From Mobilicoccus massiliensis (GTDB lineage: Bacteria > Actinomycetota > Actinomycetes > Actinomycetales > Dermatophilaceae), in contig NZ_LN651329.1 in the NCBI RefSeq assembly GCF_000826525.2, forward strand, positions 92,005 through 156,004: a DNA stretch of 64,000 nt. Reading direction: 5' to 3'. Position numbers and translations under genes: made by a program. Below are positions 41,068-49,982 of this stretch, piece after piece. Positions within the stretch are counted from its first letter, which is position 1; each line of letters opens with the position of its first letter. Under the pieces are notes generated by a model. It was not told where the DNA came from and did not search any database. It saw only the letters and a list, made by a program, of their open reading frames with translations.

Positions 41068-41592
41068 ATGACCACACAGCAGACACCCGATCTCGACTCC
41101 GATCTGCGGCTCGTCGTCGTCATGCGGCACGGTGAGGCGCAGTCCTCCTCCGACACCGGTGACGAGGGGCGCGAGCTCACCGCTCGGGGGCGCGCGGACG
41201 CCGAGGCCGCAGGTCGTCGGCTGGTCGAGGAGGGGGTGCGCGCCGACGTCGCGATCGTCAGCTCGGCGACGCGAACCCGTCAGACCTGGGAGGCGATGGC
41301 CGGCGGCGGTCTCGCGGCAGGCGACGTGTGGATCGATCGTGCGCTCTACAACGGCGAGGTGGCGGATCTCGTCGAGGCGGTGCGGGCGGCTCCCGAGCAG
41401 GCACGCGTCGTCGTCCTCGTCGGCCATTCCCCGTCGGTGCCCGATCTCGCGTCGGAGGTCGAGGCCCACTGCGAGCGGCCGTCGACGTGGCCACCCGCGA
41501 CGTTCGGTGTGATCTCTCATCCCGGCCAGTGGAGCGACTTCCCCGGTGACGGCACGGTGCTGGTCACGTGGGGTGAGGGTCGCGCGTCCTGA
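41068..41592 (+). CDS. SixA-type histidine phosphatase
   Basis: A 174-residue single-domain member of the histidine phosphatase superfamily, close to E. coli SixA, which removes phosphate from phosphohistidine. The catalytic motif VVVMRHGEAQ lies near the N-terminus and the second conserved His in VVLVGHSPSVPDL. VSSATRTRQTWEAM carries the conserved Arg. Targets are unknown; the histidine kinase at 31928 is not adjacent and no link is implied. The ATG was chosen over an in-frame ATG 39 bases upstream because it fits the family length and the leaderless placement. Confidence 0.88.
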   Translation: MTTQQTPDLDSDLRLVVVMRHGEAQSSSDTGDEGRELTARGRADAEAAGRRLVEEGVRADVAIVSSATRTRQTWEAMAGGGLAAGDVWIDRALYNGEVADLVEAVRAAPEQARVVVLVGHSPSVPDLASEVEAHCERPSTWPPATFGVISHPGQWSDFPGDGTVLVTWGEGRAS

Positions 41593-41846
41593 CCCGCGGG
41601 TAGACCGGGACGAACTCGACATAGCCGCCGAGTGGCAGTGACGTACGCCACACGCGAGCCACGATGACGCGAATTCGTCGTTACTCCACCGTAGTTGAAC
41701 GTTCTATCACCGACGCGCGTCCAAGTTAGCGGCCTCCAGCGTTCAGGATGACCCCCGCGCGGCCGATATCCCGGTTGCCGCCCGACTGCCACGCGGGCGG
41801 CCCGCCTCCACGGATGGAGACGGCGCCTGGACGAGAGGTACGCAGG

Positions 41847-43649
41847 ATGCGTGTGAATCGACGACGGATCGTCTCTCTCACCGCTGTCGCCGTGACGGCG
41901 ATCCTGGCAACACCGATCCCCGCGCTCGCCACCGGACCCCAAGCCGGTGGCGACGCGCAGGTCGTGATCGAGGGCATCGTCGAGCAACTCGCCGACGCCC
42001 CGACCGACGAAGGCAGCGCCGTCCGCCTGTCCGACGGACGCCGTCTGCCCCTTCGCGACGCCGTCGGCATCACCAGGGGCGACCGCGTCCGGGTCACCGT
42101 TCCCGTGCCCGACGAGGTCGTCGACGACGTCATGGCCGGTGAGGCCGTCTCCGGCGGCGACGGCCCGGTCGAGATCTCCCGACGGGAACTGCGGCGCGCG
42201 ACGACCACCCCCGCGCCCGCCCGCTCCGAGCTGGCCGACGCGACGGTGGAGCACGCCGTTGCCGAGGGGGCGTCGGTCGCGCCCACGGGCGTCACGATGC
42301 TCGCTCATGCGCAGAAGGTCGCGCCGGCCGCCACCGCCGCGACGCACGACGTCACGGTCGCGATCGTCGTCCCCAAGGGCGTCAAGGGGGCGGTCCCCAC
42401 GATGGCGCAGGTCACCGCGCAGCTGCGCGGCGCGGACGCGTACTGGCGCCAGCAGAGCCGCGGCACGCTCGGCCTCCGGCTCGCGTCGGTCACCACGCCC
42501 TACGCCTCGGCGTTCTCGTGCGACGACAACGCCTTCTCGATGTGGACCGAGGCGGCCCGCGCCACCGGCTTCGTCGAGGGCCCGAGCAAGCACCTCGTCA
42601 TGGTCCTGCCCCGATCCGCCGGCGATGCCGGCTGTTCCTACGGCCTCGCGTCGATGGGGGAGGGCGTTTCCAGCGGCGGCCTCGCCTACGTGGCCGACAC
42701 CGCCTGGCCGGTGCTCGCCCACGAGATCGGTCACAACTTCGGTCTCGCCCACGCCAAGGCCTTGCGTTGTCGCTCGGTGACCGACACGAACCTCGCGCGG
42801 CCGGGTTCCGGATGCCGGATCGAGGAGTACGGCGACCCCTTCGACGTCATGTCGGCCTCGGCTCAGGACGCGGCGGGCTCGCTCTCGCTTCCGCAGGCCG
42901 CCCGTCTGGGCTTCGCCGCGGCCGGTGACTACGTCGACGTGACCGGCTCGCGCACCGTGACGTTGGACTCCGTGTCGAGCCTGACCGGCGTGCGCGGCGC
43001 CCGCGTGCGCGACCCCCGTAACGGGGCGATCTACTGGGTCGAGTACCGCACCCGCACCGGTCGCGACGCCCGCCTCTACCTGCCGATGACCGCCGGCGTC
43101 CGCGTCCTCCGTGAGGAGGCCGCCACCAGGGCAGAGCCGTGGGCCGCATCGATCGCCCTCGACGCCTCACCGACCGGCCGGGACGACGACGTGGCCTGGA
43201 CGCTGCCCGCGGGTACCCGCTTCACCTCCTACGGGGGAGGAGTGGGGGTCTCGGTGCTCGCCCTCCGCGGTGAGCGCGCGTCGGTGACGATCACCCTCAC
43301 CGGCGCCGGTCGCGGCCTCGCGGGCGCCAGGGCGGGACTCGTCACCCCGATTCGTGCCGCGGCTCCGCGAACCGCGGCCGTGCGTCCGGCGACCCCGTCG
43401 GTGACGATCTCGACCCGGGGCATCGTGTCGTGGAGGTCGACGGCAAGGGGGCCGGTGCGCTACGACGCGGTCGTCCGCCGGGTCGTCGGTCGATCGACCG
43501 GCCGGGAGCAGACCTGGTACGCGAGGACGACTCGCACGTCGGCACCCCTCAGGGCCGCCCGCGGCGTGACCGTCCAGGTCAGGGTGCGTGCGCGGTCGGG
43601 GTCCTCGGTGGGTTCCTGGTCGCCGTGGCGAGCCGCGACCTTCCGCTGA
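41847..43649 (+). CDS. Secreted metzincin-type zinc metalloprotease
   Basis: A 600-residue exported protease. The signal peptide is clear: basic MRVNRRR, a hydrophobic core (IVSLTAVAVTAILATPIPALA) and cleavage after ALA near residue 28. A propeptide-like domain precedes the catalytic domain with HEIGHNFGLAHA (His292, Glu293, His296, His302), the extended HExxHxxGxxH zinc site, and a Met-turn DPFDVMSAS near residue 334. This resembles the gametolysin-like (M11) or reprolysin-like families. The C-terminal third is beta-rich, with a fibronectin-like region. The ATG has AGAGG about ten bases upstream. The 254-bp gap before it holds an A+T-richer stretch (41685-41712) that may be a promoter. Confidence 0.88.
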   Translation: MRVNRRRIVSLTAVAVTAILATPIPALATGPQAGGDAQVVIEGIVEQLADAPTDEGSAVRLSDGRRLPLRDAVGITRGDRVRVTVPVPDEVVDDVMAGEAVSGGDGPVEISRRELRRATTTPAPARSELADATVEHAVAEGASVAPTGVTMLAHAQKVAPAATAATHDVTVAIVVPKGVKGAVPTMAQVTAQLRGADAYWRQQSRGTLGLRLASVTTPYASAFSCDDNAFSMWTEAARATGFVEGPSKHLVMVLPRSAGDAGCSYGLASMGEGVSSGGLAYVADTAWPVLAHEIGHNFGLAHAKALRCRSVTDTNLARPGSGCRIEEYGDPFDVMSASAQDAAGSLSLPQAARLGFAAAGDYVDVTGSRTVTLDSVSSLTGVRGARVRDPRNGAIYWVEYRTRTGRDARLYLPMTAGVRVLREEAATRAEPWAASIALDASPTGRDDDVAWTLPAGTRFTSYGGGVGVSVLALRGERASVTITLTGAGRGLAGARAGLVTPIRAAAPRTAAVRPATPSVTISTRGIVSWRSTARGPVRYDAVVRRVVGRSTGREQTWYARTTRTSAPLRAARGVTVQVRVRARSGSSVGSWSPWRAATFR

Positions 43650-43770
43650 CCGCCGAGGAGGGCTCACCGACCCGGTGAACGCGGCGGACCGAGGGAACGG
43701 TCGACGGGTGCGGCGCGAGGGGACCCAGGCGACCGCCCGGTTCACATGGTGAGAAGCGCGTCTCGAATCT

Positions 43771-43799
43771 TTGACCCCGGCGCGTGGCGCGGGCATGGT
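43771..43799 (+). promoter_or_regulatory. Promoter of the ilvBN-ilvC attenuator leader
   Basis: TTGACC (43771-43776), 17 bases, CATGGT (43794-43799), then six bases to the leader-peptide ATG. This spacing puts the transcription start at or near the ATG, so the leader peptide itself would be translated from a leaderless RNA. Confidence 0.55.
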
Positions 43800-43805
43800 G
43801 GCTCC

Positions 43806-43832
43806 ATGCTCCTGAGCCTCGTAATTACCTGA
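43806..43832 (+). CDS. ilv leader peptide MLLSLVIT
   Basis: An eight-residue frame, M-L-L-S-L-V-I-T, in which five of eight codons are Leu, Val or Ile. It ends (TGA at 43830-43832) directly before a strong hairpin and an intrinsic terminator, 218 bp before the ilvB start. This is the classical layout of branched-chain amino acid attenuation, where ribosomes stalled on Leu/Val/Ile codons favour an antiterminator. It is too short for homology to test, so the case rests on codon content and position. Confidence 0.75.
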   Translation: MLLSLVIT

Positions 43833-43897
43833 GCGCATCGACGAGATCCCGTCGATGCGCAACCCCATCGTCCCCACGGCGGACGGCGGGGTTTTTT
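43833..43897 (+). terminator. ilv attenuator: pause hairpin and intrinsic terminator
   Basis: Hairpin 1 pairs GCGCATCGAC (43833-43842) with GTCGATGCGC (43851-43860). The terminator pairs AACCCC (43861-43866) and CGTCC (43869-43873) with GGACG (43881-43885) and GGGGTT (43888-43893), and ends in six T residues (43892-43897). GACGA at 43840-43844 can instead pair with TCGTC at 43868-43872, a possible antiterminator that breaks both. A further hairpin, CCCGGATCG/CGATCCGGG, lies at 43908-43927. Confidence 0.75.
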
Positions 43898-44050
43898 CAT
43901 GAGCAGACCCGGATCGACCGATCCGGGAGGACCACCTCACCGGCTCCGGCGGGTGAAGCGGCAGAATCGAGTGCACGACCGTGCCTCTCGACTCGTCCCG
44001 TCCTCGATCTCGTCCCACACGAATCGATCTCACGAAAGCGGTGACCCACC

Positions 44051-45934
44051 GTGACCGATCCACGCGCCCCGCGTCCTGCGCCGCCCCCGCGGCCCCAGCG
44101 CGACGACTCCACGGCCGCCCAGCCGGCCGTGGTCGACCTCACCGGAGCCGAGAGCCTCGTCCGGTCTCTCGAGGAGGTCGGTGTCGAGGTCGTCTTCGGG
44201 ATGCCCGGCGGTGCGATCCTTCCGGCCTACGACCCGCTCATGGACTCGACCAAGGTCCGGCACGTTCTCGTGCGCCACGAGCAGGGGGCCGGACACGCGG
44301 CCGAGGGGTACGCCGCCGCCACCGGCAAGGTCGGGGTCTGCATGGCCACCTCCGGCCCCGGTGCGACGAACCTCGTCACCGCGCTCGCCGACGCGCACAT
44401 GGACTCGGTGCCCATCGTCGCGATCACCGGCCAGGTCGGCAGCGCCGCGATCGGCACGGACGCGTTCCAGGAGGCCGACATCCGCGGGATCACGATGCCG
44501 ATCACCAAGCACAACTACCTCGTCACCGACCCCGACGACATCCCGCGCGCGATCGCCGAGGCGTTCCACATCGCCTCGACCGGCCGCCCCGGCCCCGTGC
44601 TCGTCGACGTCACCAAGGACGCCCTGCAGGCGCGCACGAACTTCTCGTGGCCGCCGAAGATGGACCTGCCGGGCTACCGCCCCGTGACCAAGCCGCACGG
44701 CAAGCAGATCCGCGAGGCCGCCAAGCTCATCGTGTCCTCGCGGCGCCCGGTGTTCTACCTCGGCGGCGGCGTCGTGCGCTCGGGGGCGAGTGAAGAACTG
44801 CGCAAGCTCGTGGACCTCACCCAGATCCCGCTCGTCACCACGCTCATGGGGCGCGGTGTCGTGCCGGACTCCCACCCGCTGCACCTCGGCATGCCGGGCA
44901 TGCACGGCTCGGTCTCGGCCGTGACGGCGCTCCAGAAGGCCGACCTCATCATCGCTCTCGGTGTGCGTTTCGACGACCGTGTCACCGGCAAGCTCGCGAC
45001 GTTCGCGCCGCTCGCCAAGGTCATCCACGCCGACATCGACCCGGCCGAGGTGGGCAAGAACCGCGTCGCCGACGTGCCGATCGTCGGAGACTGCAAGGAG
45101 GTCGTCTCCGACCTCATCACCGAGCTCACCGACTCCGGCTTCACCCCCGACTACGCGGCCTGGCAGAGCGAGGCCCAGTCGTGGAAGGAGACCTACCCGC
45201 TCGGATGGACGGAGCCCGAGAGTGGGCTGCTCTCCCCGCAGTACGTCATCGAGCGCATCGGTGCTCTCTCGGGCCCGGAGGCGATCTACGCCTCCGGCGT
45301 CGGTCAGCACCAGATGTGGGCGGCACAGTTCATCGAGTACCAGCGTCCCAACGCCTGGCTCAACTCCGGCGGCCTCGGCACGATGGGTTACTGCGTGCCG
45401 GCGGCGATGGGCGCCAAGGTGGGCGAACCCGACCGCGTCGTCTGGGGCATCGACGGCGACGGCTGCTTCCAGATGACCAACCAGGAGCTCGCCACCTGCG
45501 TCATCAACAAGATCCCCATCAAGATGGCGGTCATCAACAACAGCTCCCTGGGCATGGTGCGGCAGTGGCAGACGCTGTTCTACAACGAGCGTTACTCCAA
45601 CACCGACCTGCACACGAGCCACGACTCCTCGCGTATCCCCGACTTCGTCAAGATGGCCGACGCCTACGGCTGCGTCGGACTGCGCTGCGAGCGGGTCGAG
45701 GACGTCGACGACACGATCCGCAAGGCCCTGGAGATCAACGACGTGCCGGTGATCATCGACTTCGTCGTGTGCCGTGACGCGATGGTGTGGCCGATGGTTC
45801 CCGCCGGCGTGAGCAACGACGAGATCATGTACGCGCGCGGCGTCTCGCCGGTGTGGGACCGTGCCGACGAGGACGAGACCCAGGCGATCGAGGCCATGAA
45901 CAACGCCGGCAACAAGGCTGGAGGTGCCCGATGA
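44051..45934 (+). CDS. ilvB: Acetolactate synthase, large (catalytic) subunit
   Basis: TPP enzyme for the first shared step of valine, leucine and isoleucine synthesis. The 627-residue length is typical after allowing for a Pro-rich N-terminal extension of about 30. [18 protein letters not shown], the TPP-activating Glu in [29 protein letters not shown] and the Mg/TPP motif [15 protein letters not shown] with a conserved Asn in [13 protein letters not shown] are all present. The GTG start has only weak pairing upstream (GGTGACC), and there is no better candidate before the conserved region. The ilvN gene overlaps its end by four bases. Control is probably by the attenuator at 43806-43897. Confidence 0.96.
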   Translation: MTDPRAPRPAPPPRPQRDDSTAAQPAVVDLTGAESLVRSLEEVGVEVVFGMPGGAILPAYDPLMDSTKVRHVLVRHEQGAGHAAEGYAAATGKVGVCMATSGPGATNLVTALADAHMDSVPIVAITGQVGSAAIGTDAFQEADIRGITMPITKHNYLVTDPDDIPRAIAEAFHIASTGRPGPVLVDVTKDALQARTNFSWPPKMDLPGYRPVTKPHGKQIREAAKLIVSSRRPVFYLGGGVVRSGASEELRKLVDLTQIPLVTTLMGRGVVPDSHPLHLGMPGMHGSVSAVTALQKADLIIALGVRFDDRVTGKLATFAPLAKVIHADIDPAEVGKNRVADVPIVGDCKEVVSDLITELTDSGFTPDYAAWQSEAQSWKETYPLGWTEPESGLLSPQYVIERIGALSGPEAIYASGVGQHQMWAAQFIEYQRPNAWLNSGGLGTMGYCVPAAMGAKVGEPDRVVWGIDGDGCFQMTNQELATCVINKIPIKMAVINNSSLGMVRQWQTLFYNERYSNTDLHTSHDSSRIPDFVKMADAYGCVGLRCERVEDVDDTIRKALEINDVPVIIDFVVCRDAMVWPMVPAGVSNDEIMYARGVSPVWDRADEDETQAIEAMNNAGNKAGGAR

Positions 45935-46434
45935 CCCGCCACGTGCTCTCGGTGCTCGTGCAGAACCATCCCGGTGTGCTCACGCGCATCGCGGCCCTGT
46001 TCTCCCGGCGCGGCTTCAACATCAGCAGCCTCGCGGTGGGTGAGACCGAGGACTCCGCCATCTCGCGGATGACCGTGGTCTTCGACGCCGACGAACTGCC
46101 GGTCGAGCAGGTGACCAAGCAGCTCAACAAGCTCATCGAGGTCATCAAGGTCGTCGAGTTGGAGCAGTACGTCGAGCGCCGCATCATCCTCATCAAGGTG
46201 CGCACCGACGCCGCGACCCGCACTCACGTGCTCGAGACCGTCGACCTGTTCCGCGCCCGCGTCGTCGACGTCACGCCTGACACCGTGACGATCGAGGCGA
46301 CCGGCAAGGTCGAGAAGCTCGAGGCGCTGCTCGCGTTGCTCGAGCCCTACGGGGTTCGCGAGCTCGTGCAGTCGGGCATGGTCGCGATCGGTCGCGGCCC
46401 TCGCTCGATCACCGATCGCGGCGCGCGGCACTGA
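45931..46434 (+). CDS. ilvN: Acetolactate synthase, small (regulatory) subunit
   Basis: The 167-residue regulatory subunit that confers valine feedback inhibition and stimulates IlvB. An N-terminal ACT domain ([37 protein letters not shown]) is followed by the ALS-specific C-terminal domain ([32 protein letters not shown]). The ATG overlaps the ilvB TGA, so subunit synthesis is coupled. The 93-bp gap to ilvC contains no hairpin of note, which suggests one ilvBNC transcript. Confidence 0.96.
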   Translation: MTRHVLSVLVQNHPGVLTRIAALFSRRGFNISSLAVGETEDSAISRMTVVFDADELPVEQVTKQLNKLIEVIKVVELEQYVERRIILIKVRTDAATRTHVLETVDLFRARVVDVTPDTVTIEATGKVEKLEALLALLEPYGVRELVQSGMVAIGRGPRSITDRGARH

Positions 46435-46527
46435 GACCCGAGCCGCACGTCTCATCACAACCCAGGTTCACCCGAACTCGAGCCGCCTCGGCGGCGCCCC
46501 GATCCACCCAAGAGAAGGAGCTCCCTC

Positions 46528-47556
46528 GTGGCACAGATGTTCTACGACGACGATGCAGACATGTCGGTCATCGCCGACAAGAAGGTCGCCGTCATCGGTT
46601 ACGGCAGCCAGGGTCACGCCCATGCCCTCAACCTGCGCGACTCCGGCGTCGACGTGCGCATCGGTCTCGCCGAGGGCAGCAAGAGCCGGGAGAAGGCGGA
46701 GGCGGAGGGCCTGCGTGTGCTCTCCGTCGCGGACGCGACCAAGGAGGCCGACATCGTCGTCATCCTCGTGCCCGACCAGCACGCCCGCAAGGTGTACGCC
46801 GAGCAGATCGAGCCCAACCTCAAGAGCGACGCCGCGCTGATGTTCGCGCACGGCTTCAACATCCGGTTCGGCTACATCGAGCCGCCCGCCGGGGTCGACG
46901 TGTTCATGGTCGCGCCCAAGGGGCCCGGGCACCTCGTGCGCCGCGAGTACAGCAACGGTCGTGGCGTTCCGGTGCTGCTCGCCGTCGAGAAGGACGAGTC
47001 CGGTCACGCCTGGGACATCGCCAAGGCCTACGCCAAGGCCATCGGCGGCCTGCGCGCCGGCGGCATCGGCACGACCTTCGCCGAGGAGACCGAGACCGAC
47101 CTGTTCGGCGAGCAGTCCGTGCTCTGCGGCGGTGCGAGCCAGCTCGTCATGTACGGCTTCGAGACGCTCGTCGAGGCCGGCTACCAGCCCGAGATCGCGT
47201 ACTTCGAGTGCCTGCACGAGCTCAAGCTCATCGTCGACCTCATGATCGAGGGCGGCATCGCCAAGCAGCGCTGGTCGATCTCCGACACGGCCGAGTACGG
47301 CGACTACGTCTCCGGACCGCGTGTCATCGACCCGCACGTCAAGGAGAACATGCAGGCCGTGCTCAAGGACGTCCAGGACGGCACGTTCGCCCAGCGGTTC
47401 ATCGACGACCAGGACGCCGGTGCGCCGGAGTTCACGAAGCTGCGTGAGCAGGGCGCGAAGCACCCGATCGAGGCCACCGGCAAGGAGCTGCGCAAGCTCA
47501 TGGCCTGGGTCAAGGACAGCGACGCCGACTACACCGAGGGTTCGGCCGCGCGCTGA
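46528..47556 (+). CDS. ilvC: Ketol-acid reductoisomerase, class I
   Basis: The second enzyme of branched-chain amino acid synthesis (342 residues, short class I form). The Rossmann motif is [19 protein letters not shown], followed by [16 protein letters not shown], where the Ser and Arg residues suit NADPH. Magnesium ligands lie in the knotted C-terminal domain ([15 protein letters not shown] [14 protein letters not shown] and [13 protein letters not shown]). GAAGGAG lies nine bases before the GTG start. It is followed by a strong hairpin (47589-47633), so it closes the ilvBNC unit. Confidence 0.96.
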   Translation: MAQMFYDDDADMSVIADKKVAVIGYGSQGHAHALNLRDSGVDVRIGLAEGSKSREKAEAEGLRVLSVADATKEADIVVILVPDQHARKVYAEQIEPNLKSDAALMFAHGFNIRFGYIEPPAGVDVFMVAPKGPGHLVRREYSNGRGVPVLLAVEKDESGHAWDIAKAYAKAIGGLRAGGIGTTFAEETETDLFGEQSVLCGGASQLVMYGFETLVEAGYQPEIAYFECLHELKLIVDLMIEGGIAKQRWSISDTAEYGDYVSGPRVIDPHVKENMQAVLKDVQDGTFAQRFIDDQDAGAPEFTKLREQGAKHPIEATGKELRKLMAWVKDSDADYTEGSAAR

Positions 47557-47588
47557 GACGTTCTCGAACACGCGCGAACTCGAACACG

Positions 47589-47633
47589 CACGAGGGCGGG
47601 GCCGGAGGATGATCCTCCGGCCCCGCCCTCGTG
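47589..47633 (+). terminator. ilvC terminator hairpin, perfect 22-bp arms
   Basis: CACGAGGGCGGGGCCGGAGG... (47589-47610) is exactly inverted at 47612-47633 around a single base. The stem is followed by ATTGCG and no T-run. It lies 33 bp past the ilvC stop. Confidence 0.65.
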
Positions 47634-47642
47634 ATTGCGCCT

Positions 47643-47678
47643 CATCGCGCGACGTCATTGCGCGTGATTCGCGCGATG
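47643..47678. repeat. Inverted repeat CATCGCGCGA / TCGCGCGATG
   Basis: Perfect 10-bp arms (47643-47652, 47669-47678) between ilvC and the convergent bfr gene, just before the bfr stop. It could terminate bfr transcription. Confidence 0.5.
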
Positions 47679-47698
47679 TCGTGGCCGCGTGAGGTGGC

Positions 47699-48187
47699 TC
47701 AGGCGGGAGCCTCGCCGGGAGCGACCTGCATGGCCGTGTAGTTCTCGATGCCGGCGCGGGCCACGGCGTCGAGCTGGCCTTCGAACCAGTCGGCGTGGAT
47801 CTCCTCGTCGCGGGCCATCTCCTCGAAGATGCTGGCCGTGGCGTGGTCACCGAGGTCGTGGCACTCCTGCGCCGAGTCGTTGAACTGCCGCACCGCGGTG
47901 AGTTCGCTGTCGAGACCGAGGCGCAGCATCTCCTCGACCGACTCACCCACCGAGATGGGGTTGAGGCGCTGCACGTTGGGGTGCCCGTCGAACATGAGGA
48001 TGCGGTTGATGAGCTCGTCCGCGTCCTTCATCTCGCCGATCGACAGGTCGTAGAACACCTTGCCGAGCTTGGGCAGGCCCCAGTTGTCGAGCATGCGGGC
48101 GTGCAGGAAGTAGGCGTTGACGACCGTGAGTTCGAACGTCAGGGCGTCGTTAAGCAACTCGACGACGCGGGGGCTGCGTGGCTGCAT
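47699..48187 (-). CDS. bfr: Bacterioferritin with altered ferroxidase ligands
   Basis: A 162-residue ferritin-like subunit that stores iron and binds heme through Met53 (GEMKDAD). Family features LTFELTVVNAYFLHARMLDNWG and ARDEEIHADWFEGQL are clear, and Glu19, Glu52, Glu in LDSELTAV, and the Glu/His pair in EEIH are kept. But the ferroxidase His (His54 in E. coli, EMKHAD) is Asp55 here, and the inner-site His46 and Asp50 are Asp47 and Gly51. The iron chemistry may therefore differ. AGGAG lies four bases before the ATG. It overlaps the end of bfd by 38 bases on the same strand. Confidence 0.92.
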   Translation of the reverse strand: MQPRSPRVVELLNDALTFELTVVNAYFLHARMLDNWGLPKLGKVFYDLSIGEMKDADELINRILMFDGHPNVQRLNPISVGESVEEMLRLGLDSELTAVRQFNDSAQECHDLGDHATASIFEEMARDEEIHADWFEGQLDAVARAGIENYTAMQVAPGEAPA

Positions 48188-48389
48188 CGGTCTCCTCGAA
48201 GGGCTCGTGCAAGGTGATGTGGTCCTGGCGAGTATAGGTCTCCAGCACGGCACGAACTCCGAAGACGCAGGCGCCGCACCCGGTTCCCGCTCGGGTGGCG
48301 CGGCAGGTCTGAGCGAGGGTGCATGCTCCGTCGTCGACGGCCTTGCGGATGTCGCGGTCGCTGACGACCTCACAGTGGCACACGATCAT
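48150..48389 (-). CDS. bfd: Bacterioferritin-associated ferredoxin
   Basis: A 79-residue [2Fe-2S] protein that reduces bacterioferritin to release stored iron. The cluster ligands are in the N-terminal VCHCEVVSDRDIRKAV (CxC) and in TGCGACVFGVRAVLE (CxxC), with the spacing of the Bfd-like fold. It lies upstream of and overlapping bfr, so store and reductase are coexpressed. The C-terminal 20 residues are charged and lie in the overlap. The ATG is only two bases from an IdeR/DtxR-like box, which predicts iron repression and a very short or absent leader. Confidence 0.92.
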   Translation of the reverse strand: MIVCHCEVVSDRDIRKAVDDGACTLAQTCRATRAGTGCGACVFGVRAVLETYTRQDHITLHEPFEETDAATQPPRRRVA

Positions 48390-48391
48390 GC

Positions 48392-48408
48392 AGGTAAGCC
48401 TAGCCTTA
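48392..48408 (-). promoter_or_regulatory. IdeR/DtxR-like iron box upstream of bfd
   Basis: AGGTAAGCCTAGCCTTA matches about 14 of 17 positions of the mycobacterial/corynebacterial iron-box core AGGTTAGGCTAACCTAA and keeps its dyad symmetry. It lies directly before the bfd ATG, where a bound repressor would block transcription initiation. Confidence 0.6.
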
Positions 48409-48680
48409 TTCGGTCGCGTCGGGGGAGTACCGGCACGACTTCGTGGGCGCGGCGACGAGAACGCCTCCGGTCATCCCCGTCGCGCGCTGACGATCTCTGC
48501 GACGCACCCGGATTCGGTATACATCGACGCGTCGTGGCGAGCAGGGTCGCGAGCCACGTGCTGCACTGGAGAGGACACGGCGTCATCTCCTCGTCGCCTC
48601 CGCTTCATCGCGGCGGTGAACTGCCGATGCGGACAAGGGTGATCCTGCCGATGTTCGGCCGATCCGAAAGGCTCTCGACG

Positions 48681-49919
48681 ATGTCCCTCTCCCGCGTCCG
48701 TGCCGGCCTCTGCGTCGCGCTCGCGTTCACGTTCGGTGTCCCGGCCGGCGCGTCGGCCACGCCCGATCCCGACGGCCGCCCCGGCACGACCCAGGCGGAG
48801 GTCGATGCGGCGCAGCGCGCCGTGACGCGTGGCGAGTCCGCGGTCGAAGCTGCCCAGGCTCGTCTCGAGCGGGCGCGAGCAGCCGTGGAGCAGGCGCACG
48901 TCGACGCCGAGATCGCCGCCGAAGCCGCGAACGGCGCCCGGGAAGAGCTTCGCAAGGCCACGGCCGCGGCAGTCGAGGCGCGGGCAGCGGCGCGGGCCGC
49001 CACGGCGCGCGCCGAGCAGTCCCAGGCCGTCAAGGAGGACATGGCCGCGCAGCTGTACATGCGTGGCGATGCCGCCCTGCCCGATCTCGCCTGGCTCGCG
49101 ACCGTGCTCGGCGGTGGAGACGACCCGGCCCGGGCACGGGCCGACGTGCGCGCGGCTCAGGAGTACCGCTCCGATCACCTGCGCCGCTCGCGGGATGCGC
49201 AGTCCGAGGCGCAGAAGGCCGAGCGGGCCGCCGTGCAGGCCGAGGCCCGTCAGAAGTCCGCCGCCACCGCGGCCGCGAGCGCGCTCTCCGCGGCCCAGAA
49301 GTCCGCGGCCCGCGCCGACCGGCAGGCGACCGACCTCGCAGCCGAAGAGAAGGTGCTCGTCGCTCGCCTGGCCCGGCTGCGACGCACCAGCGTCGAGGTG
49401 GAGCAGCGCCGTCAGGCCCAGCTCCTGGCCGAGGCCCAGGCGGCCGAGCAGGCTCGCGTGCGCGCCCGCCTGGCCCAGGAGGCACAGGCTCGTGCCGCGC
49501 GGCCGATCACGTCGGGGGCGGAGCAGCCTGCGCCGACAGATCTGCCGGCTCCGGATTCCACGGCAGCGGCGGCCGCCATCTCGTTCGCCACGGCGCAGCT
49601 CGGCAAGCCCTATCTCTGGGGTGGCAACGGGCCGGGGGCGTTCGACTGCTCCGGCCTCACCGTCGGGTCATGGAACTCGGCGGGTCGAGGCCTGCCGCGT
49701 ACGGCCCAGTGGCAGTACGCCGGGACGTCGCGGGTGCCGATCTCCGAACTCAGGCCGGGCGACCTCGTGTTCTTCGGGTCCTCCGAGCGTTCCATCCACC
49801 ACGTCGGCCTCTACGTCGGAGGCGGCCGGATGATCGAGGCGCCTCGCACCGGTCTCGACATCCGGTACTCCTCGATCTACCGATCCTCGCTGCTGCCCTC
49901 GGGTGGGCGGGTGCGCTGA
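48681..49919 (+). CDS. Secreted NlpC/P60 peptidoglycan hydrolase with coiled-coil
   Basis: A 412-residue exported endopeptidase that probably cleaves peptidoglycan stem peptides. A signal peptide (SLSRVRAGLCVALAFTFGVP, cleavage after ASA near residue 26) precedes a long Ala/Glu/Arg-rich coiled coil (about residues 35-260), a Pro-rich linker and the NlpC/P60 domain. Catalytic Cys323 is in AFDCSGLTVGSW, and the His lies in SIHHVGLYVGGG. The architecture resembles actinobacterial RipA-type cell-separation enzymes. The ATG at 48681 was chosen for GAAAGG nine bases upstream and a normal signal peptide; ATGs at 48627 and 48651 would add a non-hydrophobic leader. No gene is seen in 48409-48680. Confidence 0.9.
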   Translation: MSLSRVRAGLCVALAFTFGVPAGASATPDPDGRPGTTQAEVDAAQRAVTRGESAVEAAQARLERARAAVEQAHVDAEIAAEAANGAREELRKATAAAVEARAAARAATARAEQSQAVKEDMAAQLYMRGDAALPDLAWLATVLGGGDDPARARADVRAAQEYRSDHLRRSRDAQSEAQKAERAAVQAEARQKSAATAAASALSAAQKSAARADRQATDLAAEEKVLVARLARLRRTSVEVEQRRQAQLLAEAQAAEQARVRARLAQEAQARAARPITSGAEQPAPTDLPAPDSTAAAAAISFATAQLGKPYLWGGNGPGAFDCSGLTVGSWNSAGRGLPRTAQWQYAGTSRVPISELRPGDLVFFGSSERSIHHVGLYVGGGRMIEAPRTGLDIRYSSIYRSSLLPSGGRVR

Positions 49920-49969
49920 CGCGTCTCGCATCGTGAGGTGGGCGTATCGCCTGCCGAGACGTCGCGGGC

Positions 49970-49975
49970 TACGAT
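49970..49975 (+). promoter_or_regulatory. -10 element TACGAT for leaderless leuB
   Basis: TACGAT, seven bases, then the leuB ATG. The gap (GTGGGCC) has no convincing Shine-Dalgarno. Confidence 0.5.
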
Positions 49976-49982
49976 GTGGGCC

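Noticed and set aside
48117..48680. N-terminal extension of the NlpC/P60 protein through upstream open sequence
   Set aside because: The extension lacks any domain and would bury the signal peptide about 190 residues inside the protein.
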